36,573 bases of DNA from Hymenobacteraceae bacterium (GTDB taxonomy: Bacteria; Bacteroidota; Bacteroidia; Cytophagales; Flexibacteraceae). The translations under genes and the position numbers were made by a program. Location: positions 1 through 36,573 of the forward strand of contig CANHCT010000014.1 in the NCBI GenBank assembly GCA_947459175.1, read 5' to 3'. Shown here piece after piece: positions 16,835 through 24,638 of this stretch (position 1 is the first letter of the stretch; the number at the start of each line of letters is the position of its first letter). A model generated the notes under the pieces. The model did no database searches and was not told where the DNA came from. It saw only the letters and a program-made list of their open reading frames with translations.

Positions 16835-17845
16835 ATGATCATGCATCAAACCATTTCTGAAATACTTCAAAAAGCCGGTGCTGCCGTCCGCGACCATGTT
16901 TATTCCCGCCTTCAGGCGCAGGATATTACCAATTTGAGTACCGTTTACCGGGAAGCCAGAGAGGATACCATATTCCAGATAGACCGGAATGTGGAAGAAA
17001 TTCTCCTTCCCCTTCTGGAGCCTGAAGCAGCCAAAGCAGGCGGCATTCAACTTCTGGCTGAGGGCATAGGAGATCCGGAAGCCGGCCTCCTTTTGGGGGT
17101 GGAGAAAAACCAAAAACCTGCCTGGGCTGTCATCATTGACCCCATAGACGGCACACGGGGCATCATGTACAACAAGCGACCGGGGTTTTTTCTGGCCGGT
17201 GCTGCCCCTTGGAAGCCGGAGCTGATGCTATCCGACATATCGGTGGCCGTAATGACCGAATTGCCGACAGGAAAAATGCTTTTCAGCGATTCTCTTTTTG
17301 CCGTCAAAGGAAAAGGAGCGCAGGGTTTGCGGTACAATCTGGTAACAGGCAAGTCCGAAAATTTGCTTTTCAGGCCTTCGCAGGCCAACCACCTCCGTGG
17401 CGGATTTGCACAAATAACCCGGTTTTTTTCGCCCGGCAGGGAAATAACAGCCAGGATAGACGATGCTTTGGCCGAAGCGCTCTATCCGGATACACTGAGC
17501 GGAAGAAACATGATTCTGGAGGATCAGTATATCTCTACCGGTGGTCAGTTGTATGAAATGCTCATGGGCCACGACCGCTTTGTGGCCGATATCCGGGACC
17601 TTTTGTATGCCAAACTTGCGGCCGAAGGAAAGCCAAAAAGCCATACCTGCCACCCTTATGACATTTGTACTGTGCTGATTGCCAGAGAAGCCGGATTGGA
17701 AATTACTGACAGCCGGGGCCGGCCCTTTGATGCCCGTTTCAATCTGCTGGATGAAGTGGGCTGGATTGCCTACGCCAACAAGGAAATCCGGCATACGGTG
17801 GAGCCGGTATTGTTGGGGCTGATGAAAAAAGAAGGCCTCCTCTGA
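16835..17845 (+). CDS. Inositol monophosphatase-superfamily phosphatase
   Basis: 336 residues from the ATG at 16835; a TTG at 16805 and an ATG at 16841 are alternatives. The metal-binding signature of the lithium-sensitive phosphatases is present as AVIIDPIDGTRG (Asp102 and Asp105), with the first acidic motif as LLAEGIGD and a third metal-site segment CHPYDICTVLIAREAGLEI. The family removes phosphate from inositol phosphates, 3'-phosphoadenosine or fructose-1,6-bisphosphate. The long sequence between the motifs differs from CysQ and SuhB, so I do not name a substrate. The gene stands alone between the terminator and the RmlD-like gene, 73 bases before the latter. Confidence 0.75.
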   Translation: MIMHQTISEILQKAGAAVRDHVYSRLQAQDITNLSTVYREAREDTIFQIDRNVEEILLPLLEPEAAKAGGIQLLAEGIGDPEAGLLLGVEKNQKPAWAVIIDPIDGTRGIMYNKRPGFFLAGAAPWKPELMLSDISVAVMTELPTGKMLFSDSLFAVKGKGAQGLRYNLVTGKSENLLFRPSQANHLRGGFAQITRFFSPGREITARIDDALAEALYPDTLSGRNMILEDQYISTGGQLYEMLMGHDRFVADIRDLLYAKLAAEGKPKSHTCHPYDICTVLIAREAGLEITDSRGRPFDARFNLLDEVGWIAYANKEIRHTVEPVLLGLMKKEGLL

Positions 17846-17897
17846 GCCGGGCCTGGTCTGCCCGAAAAAGACCTGCCGCAATAAAGTCCGGACTCTT

Positions 17898-17905
17898 TAC
17901 TTTTG
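17898..17905 (+). promoter_or_regulatory. Candidate -7 element of the RmlD-like gene
   Basis: TACTTTTG is an exact match to TAnnTTTG, 13 bases before the ATG at 17919, implying a very short leader. No clear TTG lies 19-21 bases upstream, so the call is tentative. Confidence 0.35.
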
Positions 17906-17918
17906 AGCCCGAAAAAAA

Positions 17919-18821
17919 ATGAAAATAGCCATCACAGGGGCCAATGGTTTGCTTGGCCAAAAGTTGGTTTCCCTTCTCGGAAATCAGGAAAATACAGAAG
18001 TTCTGGCCACAGGATTGGGTCCGTGCCGGATTTTGAATCTGCCGGCAAATGCCCGATACGAGGTCTGCGACATCAGCCAACCCGATGATTGCCAAAGGGT
18101 TTTCGGGGATTTCGGTCCCGATTTTGTTATCCATTCGGCTGCGCTTACCAATGTGGATGAGTGCGAACTGGACCCCGAAAAATGCCAAAAACTGAATGTG
18201 GATGCCACCCGGAATGTGCTCAGGGCCTGTGAATCCAGCGGCGCCCACCTCATTCATCTTTCTACCGATTTTATTTTTGATGGTACCAAGGGTCCCCTCA
18301 CGGAAGAGGATGTGCCCAATCCCATCAGCATTTACGGCCAAAGCAAACTGGATGCAGAGGCCATTGTGAAAAGTGCTTCCTGCCCGTGGGCCATCGTGCG
18401 TACAATCCTGGTGTATGGCATTGCCCCGGGGCTGAGCCGTTCCAATATCATCCTTTGGGTAAAATCGAGTCTGGAGCAAGGTAAAAATATACAGGTGGTG
18501 GACGATCAGTTTCGCACGCCCACGCTGGCAGAAGATCTGGCCATGGGCTGCTTTCTGATAGCCAAACACAGGGCCACCGGAATCTACAACATTTCGGGCC
18601 GGGAACTGATGACGCCTTTTGAAATGGCCATGGCCACATGTGATTATTTTGGTTTGGATAAAGGATTGATTACCAAGGCATCGGCCAAAACATTTTCACA
18701 ACCGGCCAAGCGGCCCCCCAGAACAGGATTTGATATTTCCAAGGCCGAAAGAGACCTGGGCTACAAGCCGCATTCCTTTGCTGAAGGCATCCGGATTTTG
18801 GCCGGGCAGATTAAAAGCTGA
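17919..18821 (+). CDS. RmlD-like NAD(P)-dependent sugar reductase
   Basis: 300 residues, extended short-chain dehydrogenase. The N-terminal nucleotide-binding motif is GANGLLG (7-13). HSAALTNVDECELDPEKCQ and STDFIFDG are the characteristic RmlD_sub_bind segments, and the catalytic Tyr-x3-Lys is YGQSK (Tyr139, Lys143). RmlD reduces dTDP-4-dehydrorhamnose to dTDP-L-rhamnose in the cytoplasm. No rmlA, rmlB or rmlC lies nearby, so a role in another nucleotide-sugar or stand-alone reduction is equally possible. The stop codon sits in the loop of a small AAAAGC/GCTTTT hairpin. Aspartate kinase follows 39 bases later. Confidence 0.8.
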   Translation: MKIAITGANGLLGQKLVSLLGNQENTEVLATGLGPCRILNLPANARYEVCDISQPDDCQRVFGDFGPDFVIHSAALTNVDECELDPEKCQKLNVDATRNVLRACESSGAHLIHLSTDFIFDGTKGPLTEEDVPNPISIYGQSKLDAEAIVKSASCPWAIVRTILVYGIAPGLSRSNIILWVKSSLEQGKNIQVVDDQFRTPTLAEDLAMGCFLIAKHRATGIYNISGRELMTPFEMAMATCDYFGLDKGLITKASAKTFSQPAKRPPRTGFDISKAERDLGYKPHSFAEGIRILAGQIKS

Positions 18822-18827
18822 GCTTTT
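18813..18827. terminator. Weak hairpin at the end of the RmlD-like gene
   Basis: AAAAGC and GCTTTT form a perfect six-base stem around the stop codon TGA. The stem is short and AU-rich and ends in four T residues. It may reduce readthrough into the aspartate kinase gene but is not a strong terminator. Confidence 0.25.
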
Positions 18828-18860
18828 CGGCTTTATTTGTGACCTAATTCAAAAGAAAAA

Positions 18861-20144
18861 TTGATTCGGATTTTCAAATTTGGCGGGGCATCGGTGAAGG
18901 ATGCCAACGGGGTGCGAAACGCAGCCGAAATCATGCTGCGTCAGGGTTCTCCCAATAATCTGGTGGTGGTCATTTCTGCAATGGGAAAAACCACCAATGC
19001 CTTGGAACTCCTGTTTCAAAAAGCGCAGGAAGGACTTGATTACCAGCAGGAATTTGAAAATCTGAAGTCCTTTCATGAGCACATTGCCTCCGATTTGTTT
19101 GGTCCCGGTGAAGAAGAATCATCATCGGCACTGAACCGCTATTTTACCCGGCTCGAGTTTCAGTTGCTTCACTCCAAGGCCATCGATTTCGACATGGGAT
19201 ACGATCAGGTGGTGCCTTTTGGGGAATACCTTTCTACCTTGATTGTGTATCTCTACATGAAAAAGAAGGGGGTTCAGGTATTTCTTCAGAATGCACGCTT
19301 TCTCATTCAAACGGATATGACCTGGCGGGAGGGCATAGTGAATATGGAAGAAACCGGTCGCCACATTCGAAAGGAACTGGAGCCCCTGCTCAAAACGGGA
19401 ATAGTGATTACCCAGGGCTTTATCGGAGGGACAAAATCAGGCAATCTCACCACCCTGGGTCGTGAGGGTTCTGACTACACTGCGGCTCTGATGGGGCATT
19501 TTCTGAATGCAGCCTCCGTTACCATTTGGAAGGATGTTCCCGGGGTTTTGAATGCCGACCCCAAATGGATTCAGGGTGCTGTTTTGCTGCCCGGCCTGAG
19601 CTATCACGATGCCGCAGAACTGACCTATTTCGGTGCTACAGTTATCCATCCCAAAACCATACGGCCTCTCGCTCAGAAGGACATTCCGCTGATGGTCAGG
19701 AGTTTTCTGGACCCGGAGAAGGAGGGAACCATGGTTGGGCCAGAACAGGTAAAATGGAACGACCCCGCCTTTATCCGAAAAAACAACCAAACCCTCGTGT
19801 CCTTTACCTCCCGTGATTATTCTTTTATGGATGAAGAGAACATCTCGGAGGTTCTCCATGTTTTCAAACAGGAAAACCTGAAAATTCATATGCTGCAGGT
19901 TTCAGCTTTGAGCATTTCAGTAGTTACAGAGCTGAGAAACAGCGTATTGGCACGGATTGTCTCGCACATGAAAACGCACTATGCCGTGCTGTACAACGAG
20001 AATCTCACCCTGTACACCATCAAAAATTACACCCAGTGGGCCATCGACATGGTGGTGAATGGGCATCCCGTTATCCTCGACCAAAGGTCACGCAATACCT
20101 GCCAGATATTGCTCAAGGACTCCGCCGATTCCGCAACGGCTTGA
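18861..20144 (+). CDS. Aspartate kinase
   Basis: 427 residues, monofunctional. The start is the TTG at 18861: an in-frame stop at 18840 leaves no ATG or GTG option, and the encoded IRIFKFGGASVKDANGV is the expected N-terminal kinase motif. The substrate-site GREGSDYTAALMGHFLNA and the nucleotide-binding IWKDVPGVLNADPKWI are present, and ACT-type regulatory segments fill about residues 300-427. The enzyme phosphorylates L-aspartate, the first step to lysine, threonine, methionine and diaminopimelate. No homoserine dehydrogenase is fused. It converges on the OsmC gene, separated by 87 bases with no strong terminator. Confidence 0.95.
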   Translation: MIRIFKFGGASVKDANGVRNAAEIMLRQGSPNNLVVVISAMGKTTNALELLFQKAQEGLDYQQEFENLKSFHEHIASDLFGPGEEESSSALNRYFTRLEFQLLHSKAIDFDMGYDQVVPFGEYLSTLIVYLYMKKKGVQVFLQNARFLIQTDMTWREGIVNMEETGRHIRKELEPLLKTGIVITQGFIGGTKSGNLTTLGREGSDYTAALMGHFLNAASVTIWKDVPGVLNADPKWIQGAVLLPGLSYHDAAELTYFGATVIHPKTIRPLAQKDIPLMVRSFLDPEKEGTMVGPEQVKWNDPAFIRKNNQTLVSFTSRDYSFMDEENISEVLHVFKQENLKIHMLQVSALSISVVTELRNSVLARIVSHMKTHYAVLYNENLTLYTIKNYTQWAIDMVVNGHPVILDQRSRNTCQILLKDSADSATA

Positions 20145-20231
20145 TTTTCAAAAAGAATAATTTCGGGAATGGAATTTCTCCTGTAAGACACCTCTTTGGG
20201 TACAGGCAGAAACCACATGAAGTTGATAATT

Positions 20232-20642
20232 CTATTTCAGGCTCGCACTGAGGCTGATTTCGGCATTCAGTACTTTTGAAACCGGGCAATTGGCCTTGGC
20301 CTCGGCAGCAAATTCCTGAAATTTATCCTGGTCCAATCCCGGAACCTGCGCTTCGCAGTCCAGGTGAATGGCCGGAATGGCACCGTTTTCCAGGGTCACG
20401 GTCGCACGGGTATCCAGACTTGTGGCTACAAATCCGGCGGCCTGCAGAACAAAACTCAGTTTCATTGTGAAGCAACCCGCATGCGCCGCGGCAATCAGTT
20501 CCTCCGGATTGGTGCCGATGCCTTCTTCAAACCGGCTTGAGAAAGAATATTGAGTTTGCTGCAGAACCTGGGATTCGGTGCTCAGATGACCTTTTCCTTC
20601 CTTTCCTGAGCCGGCCCAGTGGGCGCTTGCGGTTCTTTTCAT
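20232..20642 (-). CDS. OsmC-type organic hydroperoxide reductase
   Basis: 136 residues. The family cysteines lie at Cys57 (AAAHAGCFTMKL) and Cys119 (AKANCPVSKVL), which form the redox pair; an extra Cys96 is not part of the motif. Arg37 and Glu48 (SRFEEG, NPEELI) are the conserved partners that polarise the reactive Cys. The sequence HAGCFTM and the N-terminus fit OsmC rather than Ohr. OsmC reduces lipid and organic hydroperoxides in the cytoplasm with lipoylated or thiol reductants. It is the last gene of the ECF-crtI-crtB-ispH run, 12 bases after the ispH stop, so it is probably made together with the carotenoid enzymes. Confidence 0.9.
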   Translation of the reverse strand: MKRTASAHWAGSGKEGKGHLSTESQVLQQTQYSFSSRFEEGIGTNPEELIAAAHAGCFTMKLSFVLQAAGFVATSLDTRATVTLENGAIPAIHLDCEAQVPGLDQDKFQEFAAEAKANCPVSKVLNAEISLSASLK

Positions 20643-20654
20643 GAATTTTATTTT

Positions 20655-21566
20655 TTAAAATGATTGCAATTGAGATTGTATTTCTTCCATCAGCCACATC
20701 GGGGTGGAGGTGGCGCCGCAAACCCCGACCGACTGTCCGGCTTTGAACCAGCTTGCATCCAGGTCGGCTTTGCAGGAAACAAAGTAACTGTTCGGATTGG
20801 ATTCTTTGCAAACCTGATACAGCACTTTGCCGTTGCTGCTTTTCAGGCCGCTCACGAATACAATGGCATCAAATTGCCCTGCAAATCGCCGCAGTTCGGC
20901 ATCCCGGTTGGATACCTGCCGGCAAATGGTATCGTTTAAATCCACTTCTATTCCCTTTTCAGTCAGGGTTTTATGGATTTTATAAAAACTCTCCGTGCTC
21001 TTTGTTGTCTGGCTGTAAAGAGAGATTTTTCTTGGAATTCTATCCAAATCCAGTTCGTCCAGTGACTGAAAAACGGTGGCCTTACCGTTGGTTTGACCCA
21101 GCAGCCCCAGCACTTCGGCGTGGCCCTGCTTGCCGTAGATGAATACATTGGGCTCCTTGTCGAAGGTATTTCTTATTCGGTTCTGCAGTTTCAATACCAC
21201 CGGACACGAAGCATCAATCAGTTCCAGATTATTTTCCAAAGCCAGTTTGTAGGTGGATGGTGGTTCTCCGTGTGCCCTGATCAAAACGCGGGTATTGCGG
21301 AGTTGTGTCAGTTCATCGTGATCAATGATTTTCAAACCTTTTTTTTCCAGTCTGGCCACCTCTTCATCGTTGTGTACAATGTCGCCCAAACAATACAGCC
21401 TGCCTTCTCTGTCTAAAATTTCTTCTGCCATTTCTATGGCATACACCACACCAAAACAAAAGCCGGATTGCTGGTCAATCTCAACCCGAAGATGGAGCCG
21501 GGTAGCGGAAGTCCGCCGGTTTATTTTGCTGTTTTTTGAAGCCGGAGGAATAGGGTAGGCGGTCAT
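20655..21566 (-). CDS. ispH: 4-hydroxy-3-methylbut-2-enyl diphosphate reductase
   Basis: 303 residues. The three iron-sulfur ligands are Cys37 (SGFCFGV), Cys121 (DASCPVV) and Cys215 (NDTICRQVSNRD). The active-site residues follow the family order: His65 (GDIVHNDE), His99 with Glu101 (IRAHGEPP), and His149 with Glu151 (KQGHAEVLG). IspH makes IPP and DMAPP at the end of the MEP pathway, the precursors of carotenoids and quinones. About 27 residues precede the usual start (VEIDQQSGFCFG), and no Met lies between, so the extension is probably real. It follows crtB by 21 bases, an unusual but logical coupling of precursor supply with pigment synthesis. Confidence 0.95.
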   Translation of the reverse strand: MTAYPIPPASKNSKINRRTSATRLHLRVEIDQQSGFCFGVVYAIEMAEEILDREGRLYCLGDIVHNDEEVARLEKKGLKIIDHDELTQLRNTRVLIRAHGEPPSTYKLALENNLELIDASCPVVLKLQNRIRNTFDKEPNVFIYGKQGHAEVLGLLGQTNGKATVFQSLDELDLDRIPRKISLYSQTTKSTESFYKIHKTLTEKGIEVDLNDTICRQVSNRDAELRRFAGQFDAIVFVSGLKSSNGKVLYQVCKESNPNSYFVSCKADLDASWFKAGQSVGVCGATSTPMWLMEEIQSQLQSF

Positions 21567-21587
21567 AGTTGGTATAATTTAGGAAAT

Positions 21588-22430
21588 TCAGATTTGCTGA
21601 AACCGGGCAGAAGGTCGTATTAGATTGATAACCAACAACTTTATTTTCTGCAGGTTTGAGATTCGAATTCTTTTCTCCAGAAGTTCTTCCGGTTCGGAAT
21701 CAGAGATTTTCCGAAGGAGATTTTTGTAATAATTCAGGGCCAGCTGAACCCCTTTGCGGCTGTTGGCCGGAAGGCGGGAAATTCCGGTTTGGGCCGCTTC
21801 AAATTCTTCGGCAATTTCAGCCTCAATCTGTTTTTTCTCTGCTTTCGAAAACCGGCGGATGTCGATTTCCGGAAAATAAACCCTTTGGCGGTCTTCCAGA
21901 TCGCTTTTCAAATCCCGGAGAAAGTTCACCTTTTGGAAAGCTGAACCCAATTTTCGGGCAGGACCGGTGAGTTCGCGGAACAAAGTTTCATCCCCCTGAC
22001 AGAATACCTTCAGACACATCAGCCCGACCACTTCCGCCGAACCATAGATATAGGTTTCGTACAAGGTCCGGTCGTATTTCTGGTCGGTAAGGTCCAGCTC
22101 CATCGAATACAAAAACGCTGTAATGTATTCTCTGTCAATATTGTATGTGTTTACTGTATCCTGAAATGCATGCAAAACAGGATTGAAGCTGATTTTTTCG
22201 TCTATGGCCCTGAAAGTTTCTTCCTTCAGTTTTTGCAGCTGTTCTGCGGGATTTTTGTCCTGATAGGTATCTACAATTTCGTCAGCAAGCCGCACAAATC
22301 CGTAAATGGTGTAGATATCCGGCCTTATTTCTTTGGCCAGCATCAGGATGCCAAGGGAGAAAGAAGTACTGTATCTCCTGGTAATCAGGGCGCTGCACTC
22401 AATACAGGTTTGGGTATACAGATCTTTCAT
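21588..22430 (-). CDS. crtB: Phytoene synthase
   Basis: 280 residues, squalene/phytoene synthase family. Both diphosphate-binding Asp motifs are present: DEIVD (Asp50, Asp54) and NFLRDLKSDLEDRQRVYFP (Asp173, Asp177). The N-terminal RRYSTSFSLGILML matches bacterial CrtB. The enzyme joins two geranylgeranyl diphosphates to phytoene, the first C40 carotenoid, at the membrane surface. Its ATG shares one base with the TGA of crtI (TGATG read on the minus strand, 22428-22432), so translation is coupled to the desaturase. No GGPP synthase, cyclase or hydroxylase gene is in the window. Confidence 0.95.
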   Translation of the reverse strand: MKDLYTQTCIECSALITRRYSTSFSLGILMLAKEIRPDIYTIYGFVRLADEIVDTYQDKNPAEQLQKLKEETFRAIDEKISFNPVLHAFQDTVNTYNIDREYITAFLYSMELDLTDQKYDRTLYETYIYGSAEVVGLMCLKVFCQGDETLFRELTGPARKLGSAFQKVNFLRDLKSDLEDRQRVYFPEIDIRRFSKAEKKQIEAEIAEEFEAAQTGISRLPANSRKGVQLALNYYKNLLRKISDSEPEELLEKRIRISNLQKIKLLVINLIRPSARFQQI

Positions 22431-23902
22431 CAGGAAAACGCTTGAATAATTTCTTTGGCTGCTACTTCACCCGATATCAGACTTGGAGGTACTCCGGGTC
22501 CGGGAACAGTCAATTGGCCGGTAAAGTACAAATTTTTTACTTTCCGGCTTCGCAGGGCAGGTTTTAAAATGGCGGTTTGCAAAAGTGTATTGGCCAGGCC
22601 ATAAGCGTTCCCTTTGTGGGCATGGTAGTCGGCTACAAAATTTCGCGGACCATAGGGTATGCGGAAAAGCAGATTTTCGACGATGGCATTGCCAGTGTAG
22701 CGCTCGGTCTTTTCGGCGATATAATCGAAGTAGCGTTGGCTGATTTCTTCGTTTTCGTACAAGCCCGGTGCCGTGGGAATCAGAAAAAAGAGGTTTTCTT
22801 TTCCCTCCGGAGCCACAGAAGGGTCGGTTACCGACGGGGCAGAAAGATAAAACAGCGGTTTAGCAGGCCAGCCCGGAGCATCGTAAATCTCTCTGGCATG
22901 ATCCGCAAAATCCTCATCAAAAAACAGATTGTGGTGCTTGAGGTTTTTCGTTTTTGTATCCAGCCCGCAGTAATACAGGAGAGAGGAGGGGGCCATCACC
23001 CTGCTTTCCCAATATTGACTGGAATAGCTGCGCCATTCCGGAGCCAGCAGTTTTTGGTCGGTGTGGGCGTAGTCGGCATTGGCAATGACGATATCGGCCC
23101 GATGGGTTTGGTCCCGGGTCTGCACCGCCTCTGCCCTTCCTGATTTTCCAACTTCTATCGATGTAACTTCTTGGTTAAAAGAAAATTCCACCCCAAGACT
23201 GCCGGCCAGCCTGTACATGCCCTGCACAATTTGGTTCATGCCATGCATGGGGTACCATGTGCCCAGTTTCAGGTCGGCATAATTCATCAGGCTGTAGAGG
23301 GCCGGTGTTTTTTCGGGGGTGGCCCCTAAAAAAAGTACGGGGAATTCCAGAATCTTCAGAATACGGGGATGCCGGAAAAATTTGCCCGCATGTCGCTTGA
23401 AGTTGGACAGCAAATCCATTTGAAGCAAACCCTTCAATGTGCTGAGGGTGGTGAATTCCAGGATCGATTTACTGGGTTTGAATACCAGATTTCCAATGCC
23501 TTCCCGGTATTTTACTTCGGCCTCAGCCAAAAATTTTTCCAATTTGGAAGCTGCACCGGGTTCCCATTTTTCGAAAGCTGCACCCAATTGGACCCAATCT
23601 GCAGGTACATCAAAATATTCTCCGCCTTCAAAATAAACCCGGTAGGAGGGGTCCAGCCTAACAAGCTGGTAATGATCGGCAACCGACTGCCCGAACTGCT
23701 GAAAAAAACGCTCGAAAACATCGGGCATCCAGTACCAGCTGGGTCCCATATCAAACCGAAAGCCATCCCGCTCAAAAACACGGGCCCGACCGCCGGGTTG
23801 GTCGTTTTTTTCCAGTACCGAAACAGAAAAGCCTGCTTTCGCTAAAAAGCAGGCTGCTGACATGGATGCGAATCCGCTTCCTATAATGATGACTTTTTTC
23901 AC
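22430..23902 (-). CDS. crtI: Phytoene desaturase
   Basis: 490 residues from a GTG start. The N-terminal FAD-binding fold reads VIIIGSGFASMSAACFL, with the ribose-binding Glu31 and QPGGRARVF, followed by FRFDMGPSWYWMPDVFE. The C-terminal signature is near YFTGQLTVPGPGVPPSLISG. This is the bacterial CrtI family, which desaturates phytoene towards lycopene at the membrane; the number of steps cannot be read from sequence. It starts 28 bases after the ECF sigma stop and overlaps crtB by one base. Paralogues that act on other carotenoids (CrtN/CrtO-like) are less likely given the partner CrtB. Confidence 0.93.
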   Translation of the reverse strand: MKKVIIIGSGFASMSAACFLAKAGFSVSVLEKNDQPGGRARVFERDGFRFDMGPSWYWMPDVFERFFQQFGQSVADHYQLVRLDPSYRVYFEGGEYFDVPADWVQLGAAFEKWEPGAASKLEKFLAEAEVKYREGIGNLVFKPSKSILEFTTLSTLKGLLQMDLLSNFKRHAGKFFRHPRILKILEFPVLFLGATPEKTPALYSLMNYADLKLGTWYPMHGMNQIVQGMYRLAGSLGVEFSFNQEVTSIEVGKSGRAEAVQTRDQTHRADIVIANADYAHTDQKLLAPEWRSYSSQYWESRVMAPSSLLYYCGLDTKTKNLKHHNLFFDEDFADHAREIYDAPGWPAKPLFYLSAPSVTDPSVAPEGKENLFFLIPTAPGLYENEEISQRYFDYIAEKTERYTGNAIVENLLFRIPYGPRNFVADYHAHKGNAYGLANTLLQTAILKPALRSRKVKNLYFTGQLTVPGPGVPPSLISGEVAAKEIIQAFS

Positions 23903-23930
23903 TTTCAGGTTAATAGCTGAATGTCAAAAA

Positions 23931-24434
23931 TCACCTGTACATTTTCAGAACACTCTTCAGTTCTTTCCTTGCGAGGTGAATCCGGTTTTTTACCGTACCA
24001 ATGGGGATGGCCAGCTTGTCGGCAATCTCATGGTATTTGTAGCCGTGAAAGTACATCATAAATGGTTCTCTGAAAGAAACATCCAATTGCGTAAGCGCTT
24101 TGTTGATGTCCTCCATGGCAAATTTCTGCTCCCCGGAATTCTTGGTGGTGAACTGTAACGAATTGAGATAGTGGAGGTTTTCAGTGGTATCAATGAAGGT
24201 TTTCCTCTTCACCAATTTTTGATAATTGGTGATAAAAGTATTTTTCATGATGGTGTACATCCAGGCTTTCAGGTTGGTTCCCTCAGAAAATTTATCTCTG
24301 TGGATGAAAGCCTTGAGTACAGTATCCTGAAGCAGGTCTGCTGCTTCGTCGGTGTCGCGGGTCAGCCGAAGGGCAAATGGTTTCAGCGCTTTGGTAGACT
24401 GCGTGATGGCGTAACTAAATTCCAGAGCGGTCAT
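23931..24434 (-). CDS. ECF RNA polymerase sigma factor heading the carotenoid operon
   Basis: 167 residues, sigma-70 ECF type. Region 2 is DEAADLLQDTVLKAFIHRDKF and NLKAWMYTIMKNTFI; region 4 is the helix-turn-helix YHEIADKLAIPIGTVKNRIHLARKEL. Regions 3 and 1.1 are missing, as in all ECF factors. ECF sigmas also head carotenoid genes in other bacteria (CarQ of Myxococcus is the classic case), where they respond to light or singlet oxygen. No anti-sigma gene lies next to it here, so another control is needed; the inverted TTGTTTAA pair over its promoter is the visible candidate. First gene of a five-gene leftward run. Confidence 0.93.
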   Translation of the reverse strand: MTALEFSYAITQSTKALKPFALRLTRDTDEAADLLQDTVLKAFIHRDKFSEGTNLKAWMYTIMKNTFITNYQKLVKRKTFIDTTENLHYLNSLQFTTKNSGEQKFAMEDINKALTQLDVSFREPFMMYFHGYKYHEIADKLAIPIGTVKNRIHLARKELKSVLKMYR

Positions 24435-24445
24435 GTTTTGTTTTT

Positions 24446-24478
24446 TTGTTTAAGACAAAGGTATGTTTGGTTAAACAA
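24446..24478. repeat. Inverted TTGTTTAA/TTAAACAA pair across the ECF sigma promoter
   Basis: TTGTTTAA at 24446-24453 and TTAAACAA at 24471-24478 form a perfect eight-base inverted pair with a 17-base spacer that encloses the -7 element. A third copy, TTAAACAA, lies at 24517-24524 and a fourth, TTGTTTAA, at 24650-24657 just inside the divergent gene. The position suits a repressor or light-responsive regulator of the sigma gene. Confidence 0.5.
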
Positions 24479-24488
24479 GACCACCAAA
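24456..24488 (-). promoter_or_regulatory. Promoter of the ECF-crtI-crtB-ispH-osmC operon
   Basis: Read on the minus strand, TTTG (24488-24485) is followed after 21 bases by TACCTTTG (24463-24456), an exact -7 consensus. Transcription should begin near 24450, giving a leader of about 15 bases before the ATG at 24434. Confidence 0.65.
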
Positions 24489-24595
24489 TTTTTGTGGAAC
24501 TTTTTTTGCCAAATGCTTAAACAAAACTTCTGTTTTATTCATAATCATTTGATTTTCAGAATGATTCTTATTTTAAGTTTTTGAAATTTTTGACC

Positions 24596-24603
24596 TATGT
24601 TTG
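24596..24603 (+). promoter_or_regulatory. Candidate -7 element of the DUF2064-like gene
   Basis: TATGTTTG matches TAnnTTTG exactly, 35 bases before the ATG at 24639. There is no good -33 element at the usual distance, only a T-rich stretch near 24571-24583. Confidence 0.35.
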
Positions 24604-24638
24604 TTTTCTGATCGGATTACCGTCCGCATGACTGGCTT

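Noticed and set aside
17739-18569. 276-codon minus-strand frame over the RmlD-like and phosphatase genes
   Set aside because: It spans two well-supported genes on the other strand and has no domain-like content.
20164-20217. CCTGTA / TACAGG inverted repeat between convergent aspartate kinase and osmC as a terminator
   Set aside because: The stem is short with a bulge, and there is no T-run on either side.
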